Of a stretch of DNA of 64,000 nt, positions 26,046-35,535 are shown one piece after another. Position numbers and translations under genes: made by a program. The notes under the pieces were generated by a model that saw only the letters and a program-made list of their open reading frames with translations, was not told where the DNA came from and ran no database searches. The stretch comes from an uncultured Spirochaetota bacterium. Lineage in GTDB: Bacteria; Spirochaetota; Spirochaetia; JAFGXN01. Numbering within the stretch: position 1 is the stretch's first letter; each line of letters opens with the position of its first letter. Where the stretch lies: NCBI GenBank assembly GCA_944390005.1, contig CALXOJ010000008.1, positions 19,573 to 83,572 of the forward strand, in the 5' to 3' direction.

Positions 26046-28400
26046 TTACCAATATCGCGCATCCGACGACAGCGGTATCATGGCGGAAACAGTGAATTCC
26101 GGATCCATCATCATTGATTCGGTAAGACGCACTCCGATTCGTTCGGGCTGCAAGAGAGCGAACAAAGGCTGCTGCTGAGAAAGATCGCAGGCGGGATAAC
26201 CGGGACTGAAACGCACCCGATTGCGTTTTTCCGTTCCTGTTTCACTCAAAATGCGTCGATGAATCGTTTCGATAACCGCTTCAGCTGCCTCAGCCAAAAA
26301 TCCGTAGAGGTAAAACGATTCGGTCAGTTCGCCTTTTTGTCTCAGCAATGACAGCTCTTCGTCCCAACCGCCGCCGAGAGTGGCGACTACCGCCGCAAAA
26401 ATATCACCGCCGTCTGCATCCGTATTGTAAAAGTCGCTGAGCGCGATCTTTTCCGTACGGCCGATTCGGGGAAAGGTAAAGGTTTGCGGCGGCTCGGTTC
26501 GGACAACCAAACGGTTCCCGTCGGCAGCGCACGGAAAAAAGCCGTAAACGCCGCCGGCGCCGAGACGGTCCCCGTAACGCCGGCAAAGGCGGCGGTAAAC
26601 TTTTTCGGCCTCTTCGTCGGCGCCTGTCAGTTTCCATCGCGAACCGTAGAGAGCGCGGCGGGCGAGAGCCGGTTCCCATTCTTCAAAAGAAATCGATTCT
26701 ATTATGCGGCTGCCGATAAACGGAACTGTCGGTTTCGGATGAGCGGAGAAAAGACGGCGCCCCTCTGCGGTTTGAGACTCTTTTGGAACGGAACGGGTCA
26801 ACACCGACTTGCCGATCAACCGCGGAAGCGAACCGCTTTCCCTCCACTCCGCTGCGGCTTTCAGCGTCGCAAAGGCGTCAGCGCAATAAATCACCGGAGC
26901 GTCGTAAAGCGGCGCGCACTCGTTTCCGACGAAACTTTCGGTCAGAGCCGCCCCTCCGAGAAGAACGGGTGTCTTCATTTTGTTTTCTTGAAAAAAGGTT
27001 AAATCTTCTTTCATAATCAGGGCCGACTTAACCAGCAAACCGCTGAGTCCGATAAGATCGGCGCCGCATTCGGAAGCCTTCTCCGCAATCAATTCGGCAG
27101 ACGCTTTGACTCCGATATCGCAGACAGTAAAGCCGTTGTTTTCCAAAATCATTCCGACGAGATTTTTCCCGATATCGTGCACATCGCCTGCCACGGTTGC
27201 CAGCAAAACGGTGCACGGCCGTTCTGTTTTCCCGGCGCCGGCACTCAAATGCGGTTTCAGCAAATCAACGCCGCGGCGCAGCGTTTCAGCCGACTGCAAA
27301 ACAAAAGGCAGCAGCATCTCGCCTTTTCCAAAAAGATCACCGACCTCCTTCATTGCTTCAAGCAGCAGATCATTGAGAATTGTCTCTGCCGGCATTTGAG
27401 GCAACAGATCTTCCACGGCTTGTTCCAAAGCGGTCTTGTCGCCATCAATAACGGCGCGGCGCAGCCGCTCTTCTCCGGAGAGGTTATCGGTTCTTTCTTC
27501 ATTGACGGATACGGCGGCGTTAAAAAGTCCTGTCAGCCGCTGCAGCGCATCAAAACGGCGATTTTCGATCAGGTCAAGCGCGGCATTGCGGAGTTCGGGA
27601 TCGATTTTCCCGAGAGGAATCACTTTTGACGGATCGATGATAGCCGCATCCAATCCCCGTTTGACCGCTTCCGCCAAAAAAACGGAATTGAGAACGCGCC
27701 TCGCCTGCGGAGGCAAACCGAAACTGACATTACTGACACCGAGAACAGTCCGCGCCTGCGGGAACCGTTTCTTAATCAGTTCAATCGCATTCAGCGTCTC
27801 CATACCGCTGTTTGCGTAAGAGACATCACCCGAAGCGAGGGTAAATGTCAGAGGATCGAAAAACAGATCCTTTTCTCTTAAACCGCAGGCAAAAGCCTCG
27901 GCGGCAATGCGTTCGGCAACAGCCGCTTTGCGTTCGGCAGTCAGAGCCATTCCCTCTTCATCAATGGTCAGCGCTACGGCAGCGGCGCCGTAACGGGCTA
28001 TGAGGCGGCAGTTTTCACGGAGAGCTTCAATTCCTTTTTCGAGATTGACGGAGTTAACGATCGGACGCCCCGGGTAATTTTTCAGCGCCGCTTCAATGAC
28101 GGCGGGCTGTGTGGAATCAATCATCAACGGAACGGAGAGCTGCAGAGCTGCTTTTTTAATCAGACGCACCATATCTTCCGTTTCGTTTCGGCCGGCGTAA
28201 GCGACTGACAGATCAAGGATGTCGGCTCCGCCTCGTTCCTGTTCTTTTAAAACTGCCAGACAGCCGTCGTCATCGCCGGCAAGCAGACGATCGCGGAATT
28301 TCTTCGATCCGGTGGAATTGGCTCGTTCTCCGATTAAAAGCGGCGGAATTTCTTTATCAAGGGCGAGCGCTTGGTAAAGAGAAGCAAGAGCGGGTTTCAC
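26046..28400 (-). CDS. metH: Methionine synthase, pterin/B12/activation domains (split MetH, C-terminal part)
   Basis: 784 residues covering the methyltetrahydrofolate-binding domain (LLIGERANSTGSKKFRD, MIDSTQPAVIEAAL), the helical cap, and the cobalamin domain. In the latter, His408 in DVHDIG is the expected axial cobalt ligand, followed by GADLIGLSGLLVKSALIM. A shortened activation domain follows (VRFSPGYPACDLSQQ, then RIGVRLTESMMMDPEFTVSAMI). The homocysteine-binding module is on the preceding gene, with which it overlaps as GTGA. In standard MetH all modules are one chain of about 1200 residues. Both halves look intact, so this is a genuine gene split rather than a frameshift. Confidence 0.92.
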   Translation of the reverse strand: MKPALASLYQALALDKEIPPLLIGERANSTGSKKFRDRLLAGDDDGCLAVLKEQERGGADILDLSVAYAGRNETEDMVRLIKKAALQLSVPLMIDSTQPAVIEAALKNYPGRPIVNSVNLEKGIEALRENCRLIARYGAAAVALTIDEEGMALTAERKAAVAERIAAEAFACGLREKDLFFDPLTFTLASGDVSYANSGMETLNAIELIKKRFPQARTVLGVSNVSFGLPPQARRVLNSVFLAEAVKRGLDAAIIDPSKVIPLGKIDPELRNAALDLIENRRFDALQRLTGLFNAAVSVNEERTDNLSGEERLRRAVIDGDKTALEQAVEDLLPQMPAETILNDLLLEAMKEVGDLFGKGEMLLPFVLQSAETLRRGVDLLKPHLSAGAGKTERPCTVLLATVAGDVHDIGKNLVGMILENNGFTVCDIGVKASAELIAEKASECGADLIGLSGLLVKSALIMKEDLTFFQENKMKTPVLLGGAALTESFVGNECAPLYDAPVIYCADAFATLKAAAEWRESGSLPRLIGKSVLTRSVPKESQTAEGRRLFSAHPKPTVPFIGSRIIESISFEEWEPALARRALYGSRWKLTGADEEAEKVYRRLCRRYGDRLGAGGVYGFFPCAADGNRLVVRTEPPQTFTFPRIGRTEKIALSDFYNTDADGGDIFAAVVATLGGGWDEELSLLRQKGELTESFYLYGFLAEAAEAVIETIHRRILSETGTEKRNRVRFSPGYPACDLSQQQPLFALLQPERIGVRLTESMMMDPEFTVSAMIPLSSDARYW

Positions 28401-29287
28401 GGCAGCAGCCCCCTTTGACGCAGGATCGCCGTTAACGCGGCTATGTGCTCCGGTCGAGTTCCGCAGCAGCCTCCGACAACGGATAAACCGTACTGTTCCG
28501 TCAACCTTTCCATCTGTTGTGCAAACGATTCCGGAGTCAGCGGATAATGAGCCTTTCCGTTTTCAATTTGCGGCAATCCTTGATTCGGCATACAACTGAT
28601 TTTAAACGGCGATTCTCTTTGCAGTGTTTTGAGCGCCGGCTCCATTTTGTCCGGTCCGGTAGCGCAGTTTAAGCCGAGAGAATAAAGCGGATACGGCTCC
28701 AACGCAGCAATAACGGCTTCAATTGATGAACCGACCAGCAGCGCACCGTTTTCTTCAACGGTGACGGACACCATCACCGGAATCTGAAAACCTTCCTCTT
28801 CTTCCCGCTCCCGAATCACCGAAAGAACGGTTTTAATTTGAAGCAAATCCTGGCACGTTTCGATCAGCAAAAAATCGGGACGAGCCCGAAACAAAGCGGT
28901 CAACTGGCAACGGTAAGCGTCGGCGCATTCGTCAACAGAAATCCCTCCAAGCGACGGCAGCTTAGACCCGGGGCCGATCGATGCAGCCACCCGAGCCCCC
29001 GGAAAATCGGCTGCCGCTTCTTTTGCGATTTGAACAGCCGCTTCGTTGATTTCCGCTGTTAAATCGGCTAACCCGTACTCGGAGAGCACAATCGGATTGG
29101 CTCCGAAAGTGTTGGTTTCAACGACGGTCGAACCGGCGCTCAAAAAAGCACGGTGAACAGCCTTTACATCATCGGGACGAATCAAATTCCGATACTCGTT
29201 GCAAGAGAGTCGAATATCGGATTCTTCTTTCTCAAAATCCGGCAGCATGGTGCCCATACCGCCGTCAAAAATCCATTCGATACCCAT
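28397..29287 (-). CDS. Homocysteine S-methyltransferase domain (split MetH, N-terminal part)
   Basis: 296 residues of the zinc-dependent homocysteine-binding barrel. The glycine-rich start is FDGGMGTMLPDF. The zinc ligands are the Cys in SLGLNCATGPDKM and the Cys pair in VVGGCCGTRPEHIA. I choose ATG 29287, which overlaps the upstream TGA by one base; a TTG one codon earlier is also open. It overlaps the cobalamin half by 4 nt, which should favour equal expression and assembly of a two-chain methionine synthase. It is co-directional with the ceramidase gene upstream. Confidence 0.9.
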   Translation of the reverse strand: MGIEWIFDGGMGTMLPDFEKEESDIRLSCNEYRNLIRPDDVKAVHRAFLSAGSTVVETNTFGANPIVLSEYGLADLTAEINEAAVQIAKEAAADFPGARVAASIGPGSKLPSLGGISVDECADAYRCQLTALFRARPDFLLIETCQDLLQIKTVLSVIREREEEEGFQIPVMVSVTVEENGALLVGSSIEAVIAALEPYPLYSLGLNCATGPDKMEPALKTLQRESPFKISCMPNQGLPQIENGKAHYPLTPESFAQQMERLTEQYGLSVVGGCCGTRPEHIAALTAILRQRGLLP

Positions 29288-32016
29288 CAATCCTCGTTGG
29301 GAAAGACGATTTCGTAATAATTGTCAATCTTTAAAATCTTCCCTTTTTCAACATACACTTTCTCGGGCGGTTGGGGAAGAGCTCTGTCGTAAAAAACGAT
29401 TTCAGCCGGATCGGGCAATGCATTTCCGTCCAAATTCGACACATCAACCTGAACAGCAACGGAGCGAATTTCCCTTTCGGGGAAGGATATTTCGGAAGCC
29501 TCTCCCGCCGGACTCAGAGATCGCAGCGGATACGCCGTTCCGTCGTCAAAAATGATTTTTCCTTTCAAGATCGATCCGATGTAATCTTCTTTCATGCGAA
29601 TCGCCAGCGTGGTCGCCCGAATCGGCGTTTCGCTCTGCCAGACAACCGTTGGGCGCCCCGTCTGCGTCAACGCAGAAAAATCCGTAATCCGCAAAACCGG
29701 CTCTTCGGCTGAAGCAGTTATTTCAAACTCGGGAGAATATGCGTAAACCGGACGAACCGTTTTCCCTTTCTGCATGATACACTGAACCACATAGCGATAA
29801 ACACCGGGAACGGCTGTCGACGGAATTTTCCACATGGTATCGATTTTAGCGTAAGATTTCGATCCGCGGCTTTGAAACCACGTCGAAAGACTTGAATCGT
29901 CGGCAACGGTCACCCATTTTTCAAGAGCCGGCAAATAACGTTGAATGTAAAAATAACTGCGGTTGAGCATTTCGGGACGATTCAGACCGGCGATGCGGAA
30001 CGAAAGCTCCAAATCGTTTCCGGCTTGAACCGAAACAGGCATTTTTCCGATCAGCTGACCGAAGTGAGTTCCCGCCAATGTGTACGAATTCGGCGATTGA
30101 ATCCGCTTGCGAAGAATGTCGTCTGAATCGATGATTTGCGGGCGATCCCTCACCCACTCGGGGTCGCCATCCTGCCGTCCCGATGTCTGTTTTTGAATCA
30201 GCGAAACCAACCTCTCCGTTTCCTGCATAACGGCTCCCAACTGATTGATTCCGAAAAGTGTAAAACCGCCTTCGTAATGCTGTTTTTCGTACTCTTCCGG
30301 AGAGGTCATGTAACTCGCATAGGCGTTCGTGTTGCCGTTGTAAACGACTGTCTGAAAAGAGGCGCCGGCTGCTGTCAACGCCCGCTCCAAATCCTTGCGG
30401 ATACGGCGGCCGCTGACGGTGGTTGTCTCAAACGGCGCTGCAGCCAAATAAAACCCGCCGATTTTGTAAAGTTGAACCGGCAAAACCTGCGGTACCCACG
30501 ACGGTGTCGCCCGCGACGGCACCATCAGAACGCGTTTGGGTTTTTGGAGCTCTTTCAATTCGTCGGGCGCGTATAAAATTCTGGCAAAGTCGTAAACGGT
30601 ATCGGTATCCTTTAACGGCTTCAGCAAACCTTGTGCGAAATTAATCAGGCAGGAAGGCGGCGTATCGACCGTCATTCCCTCCTCCAACGGCAGTCCCGTC
30701 TGATGGACTTCAGAGCCGATGCCGGCCGCATAGCCGACCGCTGCCGGCGCCGTCCGAGGCGCATAAACATCCGGTTTGTATCGATACCGATCATCCAAAA
30801 CGACGTGGGTAAAATCGATGTAGTTGACCGCCGCATTTACACCGTCATTTTTTATAACAGTCCCCTCTTCGGCATACAGTTCCAACGTTCGAGCCGCCAA
30901 GAAATTCGCCGTCAGCATTACGTTTTGGTACTCTTCTTCCGTTGTATATCCGAAGAGATTTTTCTTATATTGAACACGAATTTCGCCAACGTCTCCTAAA
31001 TTGGTCTGCGGCTGAGCGCAGACAAAGTCATCATCCGACTCCTGTTCGCCGTTCATGAAATTCTCAACCAACAGAGACGCCCTGCCTTTGGTGTCTCCCG
31101 AAACAAGGTGGTTGGATGCGCTGATTCCGCAAGGGTGAACCCCAAACCAAGCAATACAGCCGAGTTCCCGCCCGTCAGCCGCTGTTATTTTCAGAACCGT
31201 CATCTCTTTGTCGGTGTAAGCGGCCTTAAACTTTTCGGCAAACTGTTCGTAATCATCCATCGCTTCCCACTCGGTCAAAGTTAAATCAGAGCGTTTATCG
31301 GTTTCGTTGTTTAAGTGGGCTCCCATCGAACGGTTGTGGGAAACGTTGTAATTTCCAGACAGATCGCCTTTGACAAACGAAAGCACAGCGCTCTCCCGAT
31401 TTTCATAAGCCAGCGCGACAGAATGGACGATTCCTTCAACAAAAAGATCAAAAACACGGCTGTTTTTGCCGCCTGCGGAGATGTTGTACATCGTATGATC
31501 GTCAAATCCGGCAAATCCGGCGTGAGTGTGCGTCGCTGCAATCATCACATTGGCCTGATTAAAGACCGAAACGCCGTTTCTTCCTTTAAATACAACAACG
31601 CGGCCGTCGTTCATCCGGTAACTGCCGCGCTGCAGCTCAGCGATTACCGCTTCCCTCACAGCCAACGAAACCGACCAGTTGTCGACCGAAATGTAAACCA
31701 AACCGTTTCCCGTCTTCGGATCTTCAAAATAAAATGCTCTCGAATACAAACGATCCAAAACACCTTTGGTGACCTGCTTTGAGACGGCGTAACCGCCCAT
31801 CGTTTGATCGCGTAAATCGCCGGTGATATCATATTTTCCCGCTCCAACCGTAAACAACTCTGCGGAACTCTGAGTTTCTCGGAGAGCCGGCTTGCTGTTC
31901 ATTTTAAATGTATCGTCTCCGGTATAAAATCCTTCGCGTGCGGCTGTTGTACAGCCGGCGAGAAAGAGCAAGCTCACCGTTAAACACTTTTTCCAAAAAT
32001 CGAAATTCATAATCAA
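29287..32016 (-). CDS. Neutral/alkaline ceramidase-family lipoprotein
   Basis: 909 residues. A lipoprotein signal ends in FLAGC (Cys about residue 22), so the protein should be anchored to a membrane facing the periplasm or surface. The body matches the neutral ceramidase family, which hydrolyses the N-acyl bond of ceramide: VGAGKYDITGDLRDQTMGGY, VMIAATHTHAGFAGFDDHTM with the zinc-binding histidines, and WFGVHPCGISASNHLVSGD. A C-terminal immunoglobulin-like domain of about 250 residues follows. Host-associated bacteria use such enzymes on host sphingolipids. Its stop codon overlaps the split-MetH start, an odd operon partner. Confidence 0.88.
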   Translation of the reverse strand: MIMNFDFWKKCLTVSLLFLAGCTTAAREGFYTGDDTFKMNSKPALRETQSSAELFTVGAGKYDITGDLRDQTMGGYAVSKQVTKGVLDRLYSRAFYFEDPKTGNGLVYISVDNWSVSLAVREAVIAELQRGSYRMNDGRVVVFKGRNGVSVFNQANVMIAATHTHAGFAGFDDHTMYNISAGGKNSRVFDLFVEGIVHSVALAYENRESAVLSFVKGDLSGNYNVSHNRSMGAHLNNETDKRSDLTLTEWEAMDDYEQFAEKFKAAYTDKEMTVLKITAADGRELGCIAWFGVHPCGISASNHLVSGDTKGRASLLVENFMNGEQESDDDFVCAQPQTNLGDVGEIRVQYKKNLFGYTTEEEYQNVMLTANFLAARTLELYAEEGTVIKNDGVNAAVNYIDFTHVVLDDRYRYKPDVYAPRTAPAAVGYAAGIGSEVHQTGLPLEEGMTVDTPPSCLINFAQGLLKPLKDTDTVYDFARILYAPDELKELQKPKRVLMVPSRATPSWVPQVLPVQLYKIGGFYLAAAPFETTTVSGRRIRKDLERALTAAGASFQTVVYNGNTNAYASYMTSPEEYEKQHYEGGFTLFGINQLGAVMQETERLVSLIQKQTSGRQDGDPEWVRDRPQIIDSDDILRKRIQSPNSYTLAGTHFGQLIGKMPVSVQAGNDLELSFRIAGLNRPEMLNRSYFYIQRYLPALEKWVTVADDSSLSTWFQSRGSKSYAKIDTMWKIPSTAVPGVYRYVVQCIMQKGKTVRPVYAYSPEFEITASAEEPVLRITDFSALTQTGRPTVVWQSETPIRATTLAIRMKEDYIGSILKGKIIFDDGTAYPLRSLSPAGEASEISFPEREIRSVAVQVDVSNLDGNALPDPAEIVFYDRALPQPPEKVYVEKGKILKIDNYYEIVFPNED

Positions 32017-32215
32017 TTTCTCCTAATCTCTCTCAAATTATACTTTTTTACCAAAAAAAAAGCAAACCGTTTTTGCTGCCGATATGGCAGCCGCTCACTT
32101 GAAATGAACCCATTCTCACGCCTATTCCGAACAATATCAGTAAAAATACGCCGTTTCAGGGCGTTTAAGCGGGAATGAAAATTGCTTAAAGCCGTCGGGA
32201 GGGAAGGAGTTATTT

Positions 32216-33055
32216 ATGACACTAAATGAAAAAATCGAACAGTACCAAAACGGTCGGTTTCCCCTCACGCCTCTGCGGGACGACATCGCCATCACCGCCT
32301 ACCGCTACCTCCGTTCGAGCCGCTACGCTTTCTCAGACGACGAAATTGGAGAGTGCCTCTGTTCTCTGTTGGAAAAAATTCCGAAAATATTGAACCGGTA
32401 TCGGGTAACGGAAGCGCCATTCGAAGCGTATCTGTTCAAAACGTGCAAACTGTCGATTTTTAACCGGAGACGGGAATCCCGCCTCAAATGCATTCCGGTG
32501 AACTCAAAAGAAATTTTCTCTCCCGAAGAAAATTACGGAACTGTCGGAGAAGAAGCCGTCGAATACGGAGATGCCGAAATTCGCTTTATTGCATTCTTAC
32601 GAAAAACGATGGATTCCGTGATGAAAAAACACGACGCAGGAGGATATTTTTACCGCCTTTCGCTGCTGATTATTTTGCTGAAAAGCGGATATTATTTAAG
32701 TGAAGGCGAAAAAGAAAAAATTTATGAATGGGGACAATTCGACCGAAAAACCGTCGAACGCTGGCTGTCGCATCTTCACGATTCAACCGAACGGGCACGA
32801 AACTCCTTCAATCTCTGCGAAATTCGGCGGAACCGTTACGCCGCCCTGCTCTGCAGCCCCAATCCCGCACGCCGCAACCTCAACATCAATATCGTGACGG
32901 AGCGTCTGCATCGGTGGAACAATAAACTTTCGTCGATCAAAAGAGCGCCGAAGAATATCAAAATCGCCGAACTGCTGAACATCGAATGCACTTACATCGA
33001 CAAACTTTTCGCTAAAGTCAAACGGATTCGCAAAAGAACCGGAACCGATCGTTGA
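32216..33055 (+). CDS. Putative sigma-factor-like helical protein
   Basis: 279 residues, mostly helical and basic. A segment around residues 20-90 (AYRYLRSSRYAFSDDEIGE, then FEAYLFKTCKLSIFNRRRES) resembles region 2 of sigma-70 family factors, with an aromatic and basic strip. The C-terminus (IAELLNIECTYIDKLFAKVK) could be a helix-turn-helix like region 4. The similarity is weak and I see no database-level proof. The ribosome binding site GGAAGGAG precedes ATG 32216. It stands alone, divergent from the ceramidase gene. A role in transcription is a guess. Confidence 0.45.
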   Translation: MTLNEKIEQYQNGRFPLTPLRDDIAITAYRYLRSSRYAFSDDEIGECLCSLLEKIPKILNRYRVTEAPFEAYLFKTCKLSIFNRRRESRLKCIPVNSKEIFSPEENYGTVGEEAVEYGDAEIRFIAFLRKTMDSVMKKHDAGGYFYRLSLLIILLKSGYYLSEGEKEKIYEWGQFDRKTVERWLSHLHDSTERARNSFNLCEIRRNRYAALLCSPNPARRNLNINIVTERLHRWNNKLSSIKRAPKNIKIAELLNIECTYIDKLFAKVKRIRKRTGTDR

Positions 33056-33080
33056 ATTTCCGTCGGATTTTTGCTATTCT
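33052..33080 (+). promoter_or_regulatory. rdgB promoter, leaderless arrangement
   Basis: TTGAAT at 33052-33057, a 17-nt spacer and TATTCT at 33075-33080. ATG 33087 follows after 6 nt with no ribosome binding site, the same geometry as xseA. Confidence 0.65.
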
Positions 33081-33086
33081 GTTTCC

Positions 33087-33671
33087 ATGAAAATTTATTT
33101 GGCAACAGGCAACCGCCACAAACTCGATGAACTGGCGCCGATGTTCCCTGAGCATCAAATTGTTTTGCCGTCAGACGAGGGAATCCCGTTTGCATTCGAA
33201 GAAAACGGCACCACCTATTTCGAAAACTGTTTTGGAAAAGCGCAGACACTGTTTGACGCCGTCCGCGCGCCGGTACTGGCCGACGATTCGGGTCTATCGG
33301 TTTTTTGTCTCGGCGGCGCCCCCGGAATTTACTCTGCCCGATACGGAAAAGAAGACGGCTGCCAAACAAGCGGCGATCAAATCGACCGTCTTTTGAAAGC
33401 TATGGAAAGTGAAGACGACCGCCGCGCCGCGTTTGTCTGCTGCCTGACAATGATTTTCGCTCCGTACCGTTTTGTTACGCTCCAAGAAACAGTCGAAGGC
33501 GTTATCGGCAGAATAAAAAGCGGCAGCGGCGGCTTCGGATACGATCCGATTTTTTATCCGATCGGCAGCCGCCGTTCGTTTGCCGAACTTTTACCCGAAG
33601 AAAAAGCCGCCGTCTCCCACCGCGGCAAAGCGGCCGCCGCGCTGCGCCGCCTCCTCCCCGAAATGCATTGA
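33087..33671 (+). CDS. rdgB: XTP/dITP diphosphatase (non-canonical purine NTP pyrophosphatase)
   Basis: House-cleaning enzyme that hydrolyses ITP, dITP and XTP to monophosphates. 194 residues with the family start LATGNRHKLDELAPMF, the catalytic region YFENCFGKAQTLFDA, VLADDSGLSVFCLGGAPGIYSARYG, and the signature GSGGFGYDPIFYP. SHRGKAAAALRRL ends the chain. The length is normal. The pepF gene follows after 16 nt and has its own AAGGAG. Confidence 0.94.
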   Translation: MKIYLATGNRHKLDELAPMFPEHQIVLPSDEGIPFAFEENGTTYFENCFGKAQTLFDAVRAPVLADDSGLSVFCLGGAPGIYSARYGKEDGCQTSGDQIDRLLKAMESEDDRRAAFVCCLTMIFAPYRFVTLQETVEGVIGRIKSGSGGFGYDPIFYPIGSRRSFAELLPEEKAAVSHRGKAAAALRRLLPEMH

Positions 33672-33687
33672 TCTTAAGGAGATTTTT

Positions 33688-35484
33688 ATGGAAACAAAAA
33701 CCATTCCCCTGCGCCAAGACGTTAATCCTGCCGACTGTTGGAATTTATCGAAATTGTACAAATCGTTCGAAGAGTGGAACAACGCGTTTGAAATATGGAA
33801 AACCAAACTCCCCGAACTGACGGCGTTTGAAGGCCGGCTGGGAGAGAGCGCCGCAGTCCTGGCTGACTTTCTCGAAGCCGAATCCGCGTGGAGCATGGAG
33901 GAAGAGCGTTTGGCCTCTTACTGCATGCTGCGTATCAGTGAAAATTTGGAAAACAGCGAAGCGCAGGAGTGCCGTTTCAGGCTGGCGGCTTTCGCGGCAG
34001 AAGCGGGCGCCCGTCTGAGTTTCGTCCGCGATGAGATTTTGGCCGTTCCCGAGACTCAGTGGCCGCAGCTGCTGGCGGAGAAGCGGCTGCAGCCGTTCGC
34101 CATTGTTCTCAATAAAATTCTGCGCACCCGTCCGCACGCACCGACCAAAGCCGAAGAACGCATTCTGTCGCTTTCATCGCAATCGGGACAAACGGCGCAC
34201 GATGCGTTTGAAGCGCTGACCGACGGCGACTTTTCGTTCGGTACGCTGCCGCTTGAGGGCAAAGAAACGGAACTGAGCCAGTCGACGCTCTCTCTCTTTC
34301 TGAACGACAAAAACCGCTCCGTTCGGGAGGCCGCTTACCGCCGCTTTTATGCCGAATTTGAAAAGCATAAAAACACGCTGGCGGCGCTTTACGCCGGCTC
34401 CGTCTCCAAAGACATTTTCCGCGCCCGCGCCCGCCGTTTTTCCGGGTCGCTGGAGGCTGCGCTTTTCGAAAAAGACGTACCGACCTCCGTTTACAGCAAT
34501 CTTGTCGAAGAAGTCAGCCGCGGACTGCCGGTTCTCCATCGTTACTACCGCCTGCGGAAAAAACTGCTGAACATAGATGAACTGCGCCACTTCGATGTTT
34601 ACGTTCCATTAATCGGAGAGGTTAAAATGCACCACACCTTCAACGAGGCGGTTGATTTGGTTTGCCGTGCGCTGCAGCCGCTCGGCGACGAATATGTTTC
34701 CGTCCTTCGCGGCGGACTGCTCGGCGGATGGGTCGACAAATACGAAAACCGAGGAAAACGATCGGGCGCTTTTTCTGCCGGAACCTACACCTCCGATCCG
34801 TATATTTTAATGAACTACAAAGAAACCGAATTGCGCGACGTTTTCACATTGATCCATGAAAGCGGACACTCAATGCATTCGTATTACTGCACGCACAGCA
34901 ATCCGTTCCAACATTACGACTACACCATCTTTGAAGCCGAAGTCGCCTCAACCTTCAACGAACAGCTCCTGGCAGAATACTTAAAAAAAGAAGAAAAAGA
35001 TCCAAAAGTCAGGGCGTTCGTCATCGGCAAACAGATCGACGACATCATTGCGACACTGTTTCGGCAGACAATGTTCGCCGAATTCGAACTGATCTGTCAC
35101 GAAACAGCCGAATCCGGAGGAGCTCTGACGCTCGACTTTTTCCGAACGACTTACCGACGTCTGCTTGAAAAGTACTTCGGACCCGAAATGCGTTTCGAAG
35201 AGGTCAGCGATCTGGAAGGTCTGCGGATTCCGCACTTCTACAGAGCATTTTACGTCTTTCAGTATGCAACCGGAATTTCGGCGGCAATCGCATTGGCGCA
35301 AGGCGTTCTCTCCGGAGACAAACAAAAACGGGATGATTACTTCACATTCCTCAAAACCGGCGGATCGCTTTTCCCGATCGAATCGCTCAAACGCGGCGGA
35401 GTTGATATGTCTCAGCCGGAACCGATCAGGCAGGCCGTCGCTTATTTTGAAAAATTACTGAACGAGTTCGAAGAATTTTTTTGA
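33688..35484 (+). CDS. pepF: Oligoendopeptidase F (M3 metallopeptidase)
   Basis: Cytoplasmic zinc oligopeptidase of 598 residues. The active site is LIHESGHSMHSYY (HEXXH) with the third ligand Glu in DYTIFEAEVASTFNE, both diagnostic of family M3. The N-terminal helical domain and a C-terminal FYRAFYVFQYATGISAAIALA segment are also typical. I place the start at ATG 33688, which has AAGGAG 7 nt upstream; the frame stays open into rdgB but those codons are not translated. It probably trims imported peptides. Confidence 0.95.
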   Translation: METKTIPLRQDVNPADCWNLSKLYKSFEEWNNAFEIWKTKLPELTAFEGRLGESAAVLADFLEAESAWSMEEERLASYCMLRISENLENSEAQECRFRLAAFAAEAGARLSFVRDEILAVPETQWPQLLAEKRLQPFAIVLNKILRTRPHAPTKAEERILSLSSQSGQTAHDAFEALTDGDFSFGTLPLEGKETELSQSTLSLFLNDKNRSVREAAYRRFYAEFEKHKNTLAALYAGSVSKDIFRARARRFSGSLEAALFEKDVPTSVYSNLVEEVSRGLPVLHRYYRLRKKLLNIDELRHFDVYVPLIGEVKMHHTFNEAVDLVCRALQPLGDEYVSVLRGGLLGGWVDKYENRGKRSGAFSAGTYTSDPYILMNYKETELRDVFTLIHESGHSMHSYYCTHSNPFQHYDYTIFEAEVASTFNEQLLAEYLKKEEKDPKVRAFVIGKQIDDIIATLFRQTMFAEFELICHETAESGGALTLDFFRTTYRRLLEKYFGPEMRFEEVSDLEGLRIPHFYRAFYVFQYATGISAAIALAQGVLSGDKQKRDDYFTFLKTGGSLFPIESLKRGGVDMSQPEPIRQAVAYFEKLLNEFEEFF

Positions 35485-35535
35485 TTGCTGATTTTGTATT
35501 TCGATACAAAATCATTCAAATTTGGAAGAAAAACG

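Noticed and set aside
32017..32215. Possible riboswitch or B12 element upstream of the ceramidase-metH genes
   Set aside because: Only a short GCTGCC/GGCAGC hairpin is visible and no B12-box-like sequence; not enough to call.
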